A stretch of 45,034 bases of DNA. Source: CAZNEZ01 sp964572475 (GTDB lineage Bacteria; Bacillota; Clostridia; Lachnospirales; Lachnospiraceae). The notes under the pieces are model-generated. The model did no database searches, was not told the DNA's origin, and was given only the letters and a program-made list of their open reading frames with translations. A program made the position numbers and the translations under genes. The DNA lies in assembly GCA_964572475.1 (NCBI GenBank), contig CAZNEZ010000012.1, forward strand, positions 1-45,034. The letters are read 5' to 3'. Below are positions 15,353 to 23,252 of this stretch, in pieces (the stretch's first letter is position 1; every line of letters starts with the position of its first letter).

Positions 15353-16369
15353 ATGGCAAAGATTTATTATCAAGAAGACTGTAACTTATCATTATTAGAA
15401 GGCAAGACAATAGCCGTTATTGGATATGGCAGCCAGGGACATGCTCATGCATTGAATGCAAAAGAGTCAGGATGTCACGTAATCATTGGTCTATACGAAG
15501 GAAGCAAATCATGGGCTAAAGCAGAAGCTCAGGGATTTGAAGTATTTACAGCAGCAGAAGCAGCTAAAAGAGCTGATATCATTATGGTTCTTATTAACGA
15601 TGAAAGACAGGCAGCTATGTATAAAGAGTCAATTGCTCCTAACCTTGAAGCTGGTAATATGCTTATGTTCGCTCATGGTTTTGCAATTAACTTCAAACAG
15701 ATTATCCCACCTAAGGATATTGACGTTGTAATGATCGCTCCTAAGGGACCAGGACATACAGTAAGAAGTGAATATCAGGAAGGCAAAGGTGTTCCTTGTC
15801 TTATAGCTGTTGAACAGAATGCTACAGGAAAAGCTCATGAGATGGGATTAGCTTATGCATTAGCAATAGGTGGAGCTAGAGCAGGTGTTCTTGAGACAAC
15901 ATTTAGAGTTGAAACAGAAACAGACCTTTTTGGAGAGCAGGCTGTACTTTGCGGCGGTGTATGTGCACTTATGCAGACAGGCTATGAAGTATTAGTTGAA
16001 GCTGGATATGCTCCAGAGAATGCTTACTTTGAATGTATCCATGAGATGAAATTAATCGTAGACTTAATTAACCAGAGTGGTTTTGCTGGAATGAGATACT
16101 CTATCTCTAATACAGCTGAATATGGTGATTACATCACAGGACCTAAGATTATTACACCTGAAACCAAATTAGCAATGAAGAAGATTCTTTCAGATATTCA
16201 AGATGGAACATTTGCAAAAGATTTCTTATTAGATATGCAAGCTGCAGGACAGGTACATTTCAACGCTATGAGAAGAAAAGCTTCAGAGCATCCTTCAGAA
16301 GCAGTTGGTGCTGAACTTAGAAAATTATACAGCTGGAATAAAGAAGAGAATAAGTTAATCAACAACTAA
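15353..16369 (+). CDS. ilvC: Ketol-acid reductoisomerase, class I
   Basis: A 338-residue short-form (class I) enzyme converting acetolactate or acetohydroxybutyrate to the dihydroxy acids of valine and isoleucine synthesis, with NAD(P)H and Mg2+. The Rossmann motif is GYGSQGHAHALN (residues 24-35). The metal- and substrate-binding C-terminal knot shows DLFGEQAVLCGG, ECIHEMKLIVDLI and SNTAEYGDY. The cofactor-specificity loop reads GLYEGSKSW (46-54), with Tyr48 where many class I enzymes have Arg that contacts the NADPH phosphate, so NADH use is possible. ATG 15353 is chosen because TGGAGG precedes it. Gene order ilvN-ilvC indicates an operon, closed by the terminator at 16384. Confidence 0.96.
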   Translation: MAKIYYQEDCNLSLLEGKTIAVIGYGSQGHAHALNAKESGCHVIIGLYEGSKSWAKAEAQGFEVFTAAEAAKRADIIMVLINDERQAAMYKESIAPNLEAGNMLMFAHGFAINFKQIIPPKDIDVVMIAPKGPGHTVRSEYQEGKGVPCLIAVEQNATGKAHEMGLAYALAIGGARAGVLETTFRVETETDLFGEQAVLCGGVCALMQTGYEVLVEAGYAPENAYFECIHEMKLIVDLINQSGFAGMRYSISNTAEYGDYITGPKIITPETKLAMKKILSDIQDGTFAKDFLLDMQAAGQVHFNAMRRKASEHPSEAVGAELRKLYSWNKEENKLINN

Positions 16370-16383
16370 TCTCTTGAATACAT

Positions 16384-16412
16384 AAGAGGCTTCCTTAGGG
16401 AAGCTTCTTTTT
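16384..16412 (+). terminator. Terminator after ilvC
   Basis: AAGAGGCTTCC and GGAAGCTTCTT pair (one G-U) around a TTAG loop, followed by T residues. It closes the ilvNC operon. Confidence 0.85.
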
Positions 16413-16512
16413 GTTTATAGGATTAAGCAGATGAAATAATAATCAATCTAACTTTTTCAAACATTATATAACATTATTAAATTTACATAATGGATACATT
16501 CTGATATGATAC

Positions 16513-16587
16513 TTGTATTAAAATAATACTAATATATAATGTGAAAATATCAAATTTTTACATCCAAGATTTGTACCTGTGTACAAA
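16513..16587 (+). promoter_or_regulatory. Promoter and palindromic operator of GH127 gene
   Basis: TTGTAT (16513-16518), 16 nt, TATAAT (16535-16540) gives a promoter. Downstream of the expected transcription start is TTTGTAC (16570-16576), CTGT, GTACAAA (16581-16587), a perfect 7-bp inverted repeat. The half-sites match those of the arabinose repressor AraR of Bacillus (centre TTGTACGTACAA) but with four extra central bases. A second small stem, GCGTG/CACGC, lies at 16596-16609. An arabinose-responsive repressor is a reasonable inference given the gene product. Confidence 0.5.
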
Positions 16588-16625
16588 CTTGTTATGCGTG
16601 GTAGCACGCAAGAATGGAGAACATT

Positions 16626-19169
16626 ATGGAATTATTAGAAGATTTTAGACAGAGCGAAATTACAGTGAATGATCCTTATTTTGTTAATGCTTTAGCAAAG
16701 GAGTTAATATATCTGAAAAAGTTTGAGGAAGACAGACTGGTGGCTGGATTCAGGGAGACTAAGGGCCTGGCACCTAAGGCTTTAAAATATAATGGCTGGG
16801 AAGTTACTGAGATTAGAGGTCATTCAATGGGACATTATCTTACAGCTATATCACAAGCATATGCACAGACAGGTGATGAAGCTATATTAGCTAAACTTGA
16901 TTATATTGTGGATGAATTAGCTGTTTGTCAATTAGAGAGTGGATATCTTTCAGCATTTGAAGAGGTACTATTTGATAATGTTGAGAATAAGAAGCCATGT
17001 TGGGTACCTTGGTATACAATGGATAAGATTATATCAGGACTTACAGCATGTTATAGATTGGCTGGCAATAAAAAGGCCCTTGATATAGTATCTAAACTAG
17101 GAGTCTGGGTTTATAACCGTGTATCTAAATGGTCAGAAGAGACACAGCTTACAGTTCTTGCAGTTGAATATGGTGGAATGAATGAAGCTATGTATGAACT
17201 TTATATGATTACAGGTGATGAGAGACATGAGATAGCAGCTCATGCATTTGATGAGATAGCCCTATTTACTCCTATATATGAGGAAAAAGATATATTGAAT
17301 GGTAAACATGCCAATACTACAATACCTAAATTCTTAGGTGGACTCATGAGATATATTGCCCGTGGATATAAGAAAGATGATGAATTCTATCTTAAGTCAG
17401 CTGAAGCTTTTTGGGATATTGTTATTAATCACCATACATATGTAACTGGTGGTAATAGTGAGTGGGAACATTTTGGAGAGCCATATATTTTAGATGCTGA
17501 ACGTACTAATTGTAATTGCGAGACTTGTAACACATACAATATGTTAAAACTTTCAAGAGAACTGTTTAAGATTACAAAAGATAAGAAGTATTCAGATTTT
17601 TATGAGAATACATTTATGAATGCAATTATGTCATCACAGAATCCTGAGACGGGTATGACTATGTATTTCCAGCCTATGGCTACTGGATATTTTAAGGTAT
17701 ATAGTACTGAGTTTGAGAGCTTTTGGTGCTGTACAGGTACTGGAATGGAGAACTTTACAAAGCTTAATGACAGTTTGTATTTCCATAGTGAAGATACTCT
17801 ATATGTTAATCAGTTCATTAGTTCAAAAGTTAACTGGGAAGATAGAGATTTTGCTATGGAGCAGATATCAGATATTCCTAATTCAGATACAACAAGGTTT
17901 ATTATGAAGATGGAGTCTGATGTTGAAGTAGCAATTAGAATTCCTGACTGGGCAGCTGGAGAAGCAACCTTTTTATTGAATGGTAATAAGATTTCTTATG
18001 AGATTAATGACGGATATGTATTCTTCACAGAAGATTGGAGTGAAGGAGATGTTATTGAAGCACATTTTCCAATGCAGGTAGTAGCTTCAAGGCTTCCTGA
18101 TAACAAGAATGTAATTGCGTTAAAATATGGTCCAGTTGTATTAAGTGCAGGACTTGGAACAGAAGATATGGAAGAAAGCAAAACTGGTGTTGATGTTACC
18201 ATTGCTACAAGGAATATTAGTATTAAAGACTTTATTACGATACCAGAAGGCTTGGTAGAAGACTGGATTAATAATATTACTAAAAATGTATTAAAAAAAG
18301 AGGGAGTTCTTGAATTCTCACTTCTTGGTACTGATTCATCAGAACTTGTATTTACACCACATTATAGACAACATACGCAGAGATATGGAATCTATTGGAA
18401 TATGGTTTCTAAGGATTCTGATGCGCTTTCTAAGCATATTCTTGAAGGTAAAGAAAAGAATAGAAGACAAAGAGTTGCTATTGACAGTATTCCACTTGGC
18501 AATGATCAGTATGAACTTCTTCATAACATTCAGGGTAATGATACTGGTGCGGCTACATTCAATGGTCTTATGCTTAGGCATGCATGGGGCGAAAATGGCT
18601 GGTTTAGCTATGAGATGAAAGTTGATTCTAAGATTAAGAATTATCTGCTGGCTAAATATTTTAGTCCAAATGCTGGAAGAACCTTTAACATATATATTAA
18701 TGACAAGCTTCTTTTGGAAGAAACAATAGAGGATCTTGTTCATGAAGATTTTTATGACAAATATTATGAGATTCCTACAGATATGATAGCAGGCTCAGAT
18801 ACGATTACAGTTAAATTTGTAACTAGAGGAGATAGCTTTGTTGGTGGAATGTTTGACAAATTACTAATTGTAAAAGATTATAATGACAATGCAGGAATTA
18901 AGGATATTACATTTACAGGAGCTACATTAACAACAGAATTTAGTACTGATATGTATGAATATAAGGTTATAGCTGATGGTGATGAGTTTACATTTAAGGC
19001 AGAGCTTTTAGATGAAAATGGATTATTGTATTTTAATGATATTTTGATTGACGATAGTAATACTCGTGATGTATTATTAGATAAGAACAATAATGTATTT
19101 AAACTTAGGGCATATGCAGAGAATCATAAGGAATTTAAGGAGTATTGCTTTAAGTTAGAGAGAAGGTAG
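16626..19169 (+). CDS. GH127 beta-L-arabinofuranosidase
   Basis: A large cytoplasmic enzyme (847 residues) of glycoside hydrolase family 127 (formerly DUF1680), which releases beta-linked L-arabinofuranose, as from plant hydroxyproline-rich glycoproteins. The N-terminal (alpha/alpha)6 barrel carries the zinc/cysteine catalytic centre: Cys296, Cys298 and Cys301 with Glu299 in NCNCETCNTYN, and Cys368-Cys369 in FWCCTGTGMEN. WEHFGEPY just upstream may hold the catalytic Glu. Beta domains follow, and the last 90 residues resemble a cadherin-like beta-sandwich. No signal peptide is seen. ATG 16626 is preferred to ATG 16614 because TGGAGA lies 5 nt before it. It is longer than typical members by the C-terminal addition. 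Context with the GH43 gene suggests arabinose scavenging. Confidence 0.88.
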   Translation: MELLEDFRQSEITVNDPYFVNALAKELIYLKKFEEDRLVAGFRETKGLAPKALKYNGWEVTEIRGHSMGHYLTAISQAYAQTGDEAILAKLDYIVDELAVCQLESGYLSAFEEVLFDNVENKKPCWVPWYTMDKIISGLTACYRLAGNKKALDIVSKLGVWVYNRVSKWSEETQLTVLAVEYGGMNEAMYELYMITGDERHEIAAHAFDEIALFTPIYEEKDILNGKHANTTIPKFLGGLMRYIARGYKKDDEFYLKSAEAFWDIVINHHTYVTGGNSEWEHFGEPYILDAERTNCNCETCNTYNMLKLSRELFKITKDKKYSDFYENTFMNAIMSSQNPETGMTMYFQPMATGYFKVYSTEFESFWCCTGTGMENFTKLNDSLYFHSEDTLYVNQFISSKVNWEDRDFAMEQISDIPNSDTTRFIMKMESDVEVAIRIPDWAAGEATFLLNGNKISYEINDGYVFFTEDWSEGDVIEAHFPMQVVASRLPDNKNVIALKYGPVVLSAGLGTEDMEESKTGVDVTIATRNISIKDFITIPEGLVEDWINNITKNVLKKEGVLEFSLLGTDSSELVFTPHYRQHTQRYGIYWNMVSKDSDALSKHILEGKEKNRRQRVAIDSIPLGNDQYELLHNIQGNDTGAATFNGLMLRHAWGENGWFSYEMKVDSKIKNYLLAKYFSPNAGRTFNIYINDKLLLEETIEDLVHEDFYDKYYEIPTDMIAGSDTITVKFVTRGDSFVGGMFDKLLIVKDYNDNAGIKDITFTGATLTTEFSTDMYEYKVIADGDEFTFKAELLDENGLLYFNDILIDDSNTRDVLLDKNNNVFKLRAYAENHKEFKEYCFKLERR

Positions 19170-19171
19170 GT

Positions 19172-19414
19172 ATGATGTTTAGCGGTAAAGCAAAGCAGGA
19201 TATTGAAGAAAAAGAACTTAGGTTTTCTCTTAATTTGGAGAATAATTACAAGAAAGAGGCTTATCAAGGGTTTGTAGTATATGTTAAAGCTATAGAAGAA
19301 CATCACAAGTCTGGTGAGATTAGTGATAAGTCATATGCTAAGTATAAGAAGAAAATGGAAGAATATGGGGATTTATTAGGCATTGACCTTAGAGAGGCCA
19401 GTGAGGAAGAATAA
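19172..19414 (+). CDS. Small charged hypothetical protein
   Basis: An 80-residue, highly charged, mostly helical protein. It begins two bases after the GH127 stop with AAGGTAGGT as ribosome binding site, so the two are translated together; ATG 19175 is an alternative start. The centre (AYQGFVVYVKAIEEHHKSGEISDKSYAKYKKKMEEYGDLLGI) resembles a helical hairpin. There are no cysteines, signal peptide or membrane segments. I do not recognise a family. A perfect terminator 13 nt downstream closes the unit. Confidence 0.75.
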   Translation: MMFSGKAKQDIEEKELRFSLNLENNYKKEAYQGFVVYVKAIEEHHKSGEISDKSYAKYKKKMEEYGDLLGIDLREASEEE

Positions 19415-19427
19415 TTATACATATTCC

Positions 19428-19470
19428 GAATTAAAAGAGCAGCTTAGTTGAAAAGCTGCTCTTTTAATTC
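19428..19470. terminator. Perfect 18-bp bidirectional terminator
   Basis: GAATTAAAAGAGCAGCTT (19428-19445) and its exact reverse complement (19453-19470) flank a 7-nt loop. It lies between the plus-strand GH127 unit and the minus-strand tRNA-Ser and can terminate both. Confidence 0.9.
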
Positions 19471-19488
19471 ATTCATTATAGTTGATAG

Positions 19489-19574
19489 CGGAGACGGTGG
19501 GATTTGAACCCACGTGCCGGTTAAGGCAAAACGATTTCGAGTCGTTCTCGTTATGACCACTTCGATACGTCTCC
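19489..19574 (-). tRNA. tRNA-Ser (anticodon CGA)
   Basis: On the minus strand GGAGACG (5' end at 19574) pairs with CGTCTCC, followed by discriminator G at 19489. The anticodon arm is AACGA-CTCGAAA-TCGTT, giving anticodon CGA for UCG codons. The T arm is GTGGG-TTCAAAT-CCCAC. The long variable arm (TGCC...GGCA) is diagnostic of a class II tRNA. CCA is not encoded. Confidence 0.97.
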
Positions 19575-19726
19575 AACATCAGCTATTTTACTATAATTAT
19601 AATGCATTTGCAAGAAGAAAGAATAAAAGAGGAATATTAAGTAAAAAAATCTTGAATTAATGCAACAATATATACAATTATAAACACTATATTTATAGAA
19701 ATGCATTTCAGAAAGGAATTAGGCTA

Positions 19727-20230
19727 ATGGTAGTTGACGAACTGCTTGTGTATCAGGCAAAGAAGGGTGATGAGCAAGCCTTTGGTAGATTGTATGAAAA
19801 ATCGTATAATGATATGTATAGATATGCGTATTATGTGTTAGGTAATGCAGATGATGCGCAGGATGCAGTCAGTGATGCTTTTGTAGACATTTTCTTAGGA
19901 ATTGAAAAGTTAAAGTATACATATGCCTTTGGCAGTTGGGCATTTAAGATTCTCACAGCCAAATGTAAGAAAAAGCTTAAACAATATGTGAATAAGACAA
20001 TGCCATTAGATGAGGAGATTGCTATGCTTGAAGTTGATCATGATGAGATTATTGATATGAAGATTGCACTAAGGAATCTGACTGATGAAGAAAGAATGAT
20101 AATTAGTATGTCCGTGTTTGGAGGATATAGCAGTGATGAGATTAGTGATATTATGAACCTGAAGAGCTCAACAGTGAGATCTAAGCTTAGCCGTTCCCTT
20201 AAGAAGCTTCAAGATGTTATGGAGGTGTAA
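19727..20230 (+). CDS. ECF-type RNA polymerase sigma factor
   Basis: A 167-residue extracytoplasmic-function sigma factor. Region 2 is at residues 8-75 (AFGRLYEKSYNDMYRYAYYV, then DDAQDAVSDAFVDIF), and region 4 at about 110-165 (LTDEERMIISMSVFGGYSSDEIS, then MNLKSSTVRSKLSRSLKKLQ), the -35-binding helix-turn-helix. The start follows AAGGAATTAGG. It is followed after 2 nt by the membrane protein whose ribosome binding site (GGAGGTG) lies inside this gene's end, so they are translationally coupled. By analogy with other ECF pairs the partner is likely an anti-sigma factor. It probably controls its own operon, but no promoter motif could be defined from one site. Confidence 0.93.
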   Translation: MVVDELLVYQAKKGDEQAFGRLYEKSYNDMYRYAYYVLGNADDAQDAVSDAFVDIFLGIEKLKYTYAFGSWAFKILTAKCKKKLKQYVNKTMPLDEEIAMLEVDHDEIIDMKIALRNLTDEERMIISMSVFGGYSSDEISDIMNLKSSTVRSKLSRSLKKLQDVMEV

Positions 20231-20232
20231 TC

Positions 20233-22173
20233 ATGAGTGAAAAACAATACAATATGTTAAATGATAAAGATATTCGTGAACAAACTGATATTATTAATGA
20301 GAAGCTAAGGGGTATTAAGATTCCAGAAGCAATTCCAGCAAATGAATTGATTTTAAGAGCTAGAGCATCAAAACGTAAAAGGAATAAGAGTATTATATTG
20401 ACAGGAGTTGTAGCAGCTGCAATTATGATAATAAGTACTGTTGGTATTATTTATTTATCTAAAAATCATAGCGTGGAACATTCTGCGTATACAACAACAG
20501 GTAATAGTGGGTTGGTAACAGCAAGCAGTGAGCAAAACCTGTATAAGTATATTAATAGTCTTAAAAAGAATATAAGCTATTCATTAGAGGATTCTGAGAA
20601 TGAGTATGGTGGAAATGGTCAGATGAACGATTTGACTGATGGTTCTGCTGGGATTGGATTACCAGAGTCAGGAAATACGGGTGATGGTGATTTTACAACA
20701 ACTAATCTAAGAGACGAGAAAGTTGATGAAGCTGATATTGTTAAGAATGATGGTCAGTACATTTATACGGCACGTAATAATAACGTAATAATTACTAAGG
20801 CCGATAACGGCAATCTTACTATAGTATCTACAATTACACTTGATAGTGAAAGTACTAAGGTGACAGGGATGTTTCTGGAGGGCGACAAGCTAATCATAAT
20901 ACGTTCCAGCAATAGTCAACAGTATACCTACATTAATACTTATGATATCACGGACAAAAGTAATCCTAAGCAGTTGGGAGATGTGTCACAGCAAGGTTTA
21001 TGTTATGAATCAAGGTATATTGATGGATATGTGTATATAATCACAAAATGGTATATAGAGGACATATCAGATGGTGAATGTATACCAAAGATAGATAATC
21101 AGAAGATGGAGGTTTCTGATATATATCTTGGTTCTGCCAAATGTGCAAAAGTATATACAATAGTTACATCGATAGCTATTGATAATTCGGATACAGTTTA
21201 TTCAAAAAAAGCTGTGCTTGGAGGAGGCAATGTTATCTATCAAAGTGAAAACAATATGTATATAGTGTCTACTGATTATCAGTCATACTACTACGGAGCA
21301 GTTGATGGTGATGAAAACAGTGTAATAGATATGATTGATAATATAAAGAATGGTAATGAGCAGAATTCTTATTCTACAATTTGCAGGCTTTCCATAAACG
21401 ATGGCGAAATTAATGGTGGAGCACAGACTAAACTAATAGGATATCTGGATGATTCAACTGGAATTGACGAGTATAATGGATATCTTAGAATTTTTACTAC
21501 AGATTCTACTAATATCTTATATATTCTGGATATGGATTTAAAGCAGGTTGGAGTCATTGAGGATATAGCAAAGGGAGAAACAGTCAAATCATCATCTTTT
21601 CAAGGAGATACAGCATATGTAGTTACATTTTTACAAACAGATCCAGTTTTTACCATTGATTTAAGTGATGTTAAGAATCCAAAAGTGACAGGACAGCTTA
21701 AGATACCTGGATACTCTTCTTATTTGTTTAACTGGTCAGATAACAGGCTGCTTGGAATGGGCCAAGATGCAAATAATAGGACTCAATTAAGTATGTTTGA
21801 TACTACGGATACTTCTAATCTTAACAGAAAATATCAGATAAGTTATAAAAATTCATGGGCTACTGATATTGAATACAGGACAGTCTTTGTTGAACCAGAA
21901 AATGGATTAATTGGCATAGCAACTTATATTGATGCAGAGTCCTTAGATGAAAATGATATAGAAGAATATGAGATATATTTAATATACAGATATGATGATG
22001 CAACAGGTTTCAAACTCATTACATCTACTTATACTAAGAATAGTGAATATGGATATATGAATATGAGAGGACTAAGAATAGGCCAGTATTTCTACGTTGC
22101 TGATACAGCGGGCAGAATAACAAGCTATTCAATATCTGAAGATTTCAAATTAATTGAACAGCTTGATTTTTAG
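20233..22173 (+). CDS. Membrane-anchored beta-propeller protein, likely anti-sigma factor
   Basis: A 646-residue protein with a cytoplasmic N-terminus of about 52 residues, one membrane helix (53-75: SIILTGVVAAAIMIISTVG...) after a KRKRNK stop, a low-complexity spacer and a large extracellular beta-propeller domain. The domain starts with the family signature NLRDEKVDEADIVKNDGQYI, known from the clostridial and archaeal 'beta propeller domain' family. The N-terminus lacks the zinc-binding HxxxCxxC motif of classical anti-sigma factors. Coupled translation with the ECF sigma gene indicates that it binds this sigma and transmits a surface signal; that function is inferred. Ligand or polymer binding by the propeller is possible. 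Confidence 0.85.
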   Translation: MSEKQYNMLNDKDIREQTDIINEKLRGIKIPEAIPANELILRARASKRKRNKSIILTGVVAAAIMIISTVGIIYLSKNHSVEHSAYTTTGNSGLVTASSEQNLYKYINSLKKNISYSLEDSENEYGGNGQMNDLTDGSAGIGLPESGNTGDGDFTTTNLRDEKVDEADIVKNDGQYIYTARNNNVIITKADNGNLTIVSTITLDSESTKVTGMFLEGDKLIIIRSSNSQQYTYINTYDITDKSNPKQLGDVSQQGLCYESRYIDGYVYIITKWYIEDISDGECIPKIDNQKMEVSDIYLGSAKCAKVYTIVTSIAIDNSDTVYSKKAVLGGGNVIYQSENNMYIVSTDYQSYYYGAVDGDENSVIDMIDNIKNGNEQNSYSTICRLSINDGEINGGAQTKLIGYLDDSTGIDEYNGYLRIFTTDSTNILYILDMDLKQVGVIEDIAKGETVKSSSFQGDTAYVVTFLQTDPVFTIDLSDVKNPKVTGQLKIPGYSSYLFNWSDNRLLGMGQDANNRTQLSMFDTTDTSNLNRKYQISYKNSWATDIEYRTVFVEPENGLIGIATYIDAESLDENDIEEYEIYLIYRYDDATGFKLITSTYTKNSEYGYMNMRGLRIGQYFYVADTAGRITSYSISEDFKLIEQLDF

Positions 22174-22177
22174 AATT

Positions 22178-22221
22178 AGTTCTTCTTGCAGTGTTTCACA
22201 CTACTGCGTATTTTCCTATAA
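22178..22221 (-). repeat. Inverted copy of dispersed intergenic repeat
   Basis: Read on the minus strand, this gives TATAGGAAAATACGCAGTAG, then TGTGAAACACTGCAAGAAGAACT. It matches the element at 1945-1986 (GATAGGAAATTACGCAGAAG, then AGTGAAATGCTGCAAGAAGAACT). It lies in the convergent gap between the propeller gene and the LysR gene. Confidence 0.7.
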
Positions 22222-22241
22222 AGTAAGAAACTGTATACAAA

Positions 22242-23132
22242 TTATCTTTTATACAGCTCAATGAAATTCTGCACTGCCTTAGGTAGTGCAGCTTTTTCAT
22301 TATAAGCAAATCCAATCTCACGTGGCTTTATGGGGGTAATAAGCGGAATCTCACATAGGCTGCCAGAGGCTAAGTCCTTTTCAACGAAATCCTTTATAAC
22401 GCAGGCGATTCCCATATCAATTTTGGCAAAATCAATTAGAAGGTCCATATTGTTTACTTCAAGAATATTTGCGGCTTCAATAGCATATTGATTAAGGTAG
22501 TTGTCTACATGCTGTCTGGATACATTTTCCTTATCAAGCATCATTAGATTGGCATTCTTAAAAATATCATTACCATTGATGCTTCCTCGCATTGAAAGAT
22601 TGTTTATATATGACTTAGTAGCAACAAATATGTAGTTGATGTTACCAAGCGAGTAAAAATCAATGCTATTAAGGTTGTCGGTTCGCCCTATTAGCCCAAC
22701 ATCTGTTTTGCCATCTTTTAGAAGTGAAAGGCTGTCAGTTGTGGAGCGGCATTCAATAGTAATTTTAACATGTGGATACTTTTTAATATATTTTTTTAGA
22801 TATGGTAAAAGTATGTACTTGCAAAGAGTGGAACTAACACTTATATGAATGCTCCCAAGCCCTAATTCGTTAAAATTCTTAATAGCATTTTCAGCTGTAT
22901 CAATGTGATTAAATGCTAATGCAATGTGTTCGTACAATATCCGCCCCTCTTCTGTAAGAACTACACCACGAGAATTTCTTGTAAAGAGAGTGGTTAGAAG
23001 ATTAGATTCCAGATTCTTGATAGCCTTGCTAATAGCAGGCTGACTAATATATAGAATCGAGGCGGCCTTAGAAAAATTACCCTGTGTAGCTACGGTATAA
23101 AATATTCTGTACAAAGAAAGATTTTGATCCAT
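22242..23132 (-). CDS. LysR-family transcriptional regulator
   Basis: A 296-residue LysR-type regulator. The N-terminal winged helix-turn-helix is typical (TQGNFSKAASILYISQPAIS, then KAIKNLESNLLTTLFTRNSRG), followed by the linker helix and the two-lobed substrate-binding domain (IHISVSSTLCKYILLPYLKK..., GKTDVGLIGRT). The start follows AAAGGA. It is transcribed away from leuCD with a 120-nt shared upstream region, the usual arrangement for a LysR regulator and its target, so control of leucine biosynthesis is likely but inferred. The co-inducer would probably be a pathway intermediate such as isopropylmalate, as in other systems. A weak dyad around 23146-23167 could be its box. Confidence 0.92.
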   Translation of the reverse strand: MDQNLSLYRIFYTVATQGNFSKAASILYISQPAISKAIKNLESNLLTTLFTRNSRGVVLTEEGRILYEHIALAFNHIDTAENAIKNFNELGLGSIHISVSSTLCKYILLPYLKKYIKKYPHVKITIECRSTTDSLSLLKDGKTDVGLIGRTDNLNSIDFYSLGNINYIFVATKSYINNLSMRGSINGNDIFKNANLMMLDKENVSRQHVDNYLNQYAIEAANILEVNNMDLLIDFAKIDMGIACVIKDFVEKDLASGSLCEIPLITPIKPREIGFAYNEKAALPKAVQNFIELYKR

Positions 23133-23183
23133 ATTGTGTCCTTTCTATAACTTAAAGTAATAATAGATATTAATAATATATAT

Positions 23184-23212
23184 TTGCATTATATCAGATT
23201 AGATGCTACTAT
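23184..23212 (+). promoter_or_regulatory. Promoter of leuCD
   Basis: TTGCAT (23184-23189), 17 nt, TACTAT (23207-23212), about 40 nt before leuC. The AT-rich stretch 23140-23180 between it and the divergent LysR gene has an imperfect dyad (CTAT...ATAG at 23146-23167) as a possible LysR binding site. Confidence 0.5.
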
Positions 23213-23252
23213 ATCAATAGTTAAATTAAAACAGATTTAGGAGGAATTACAC

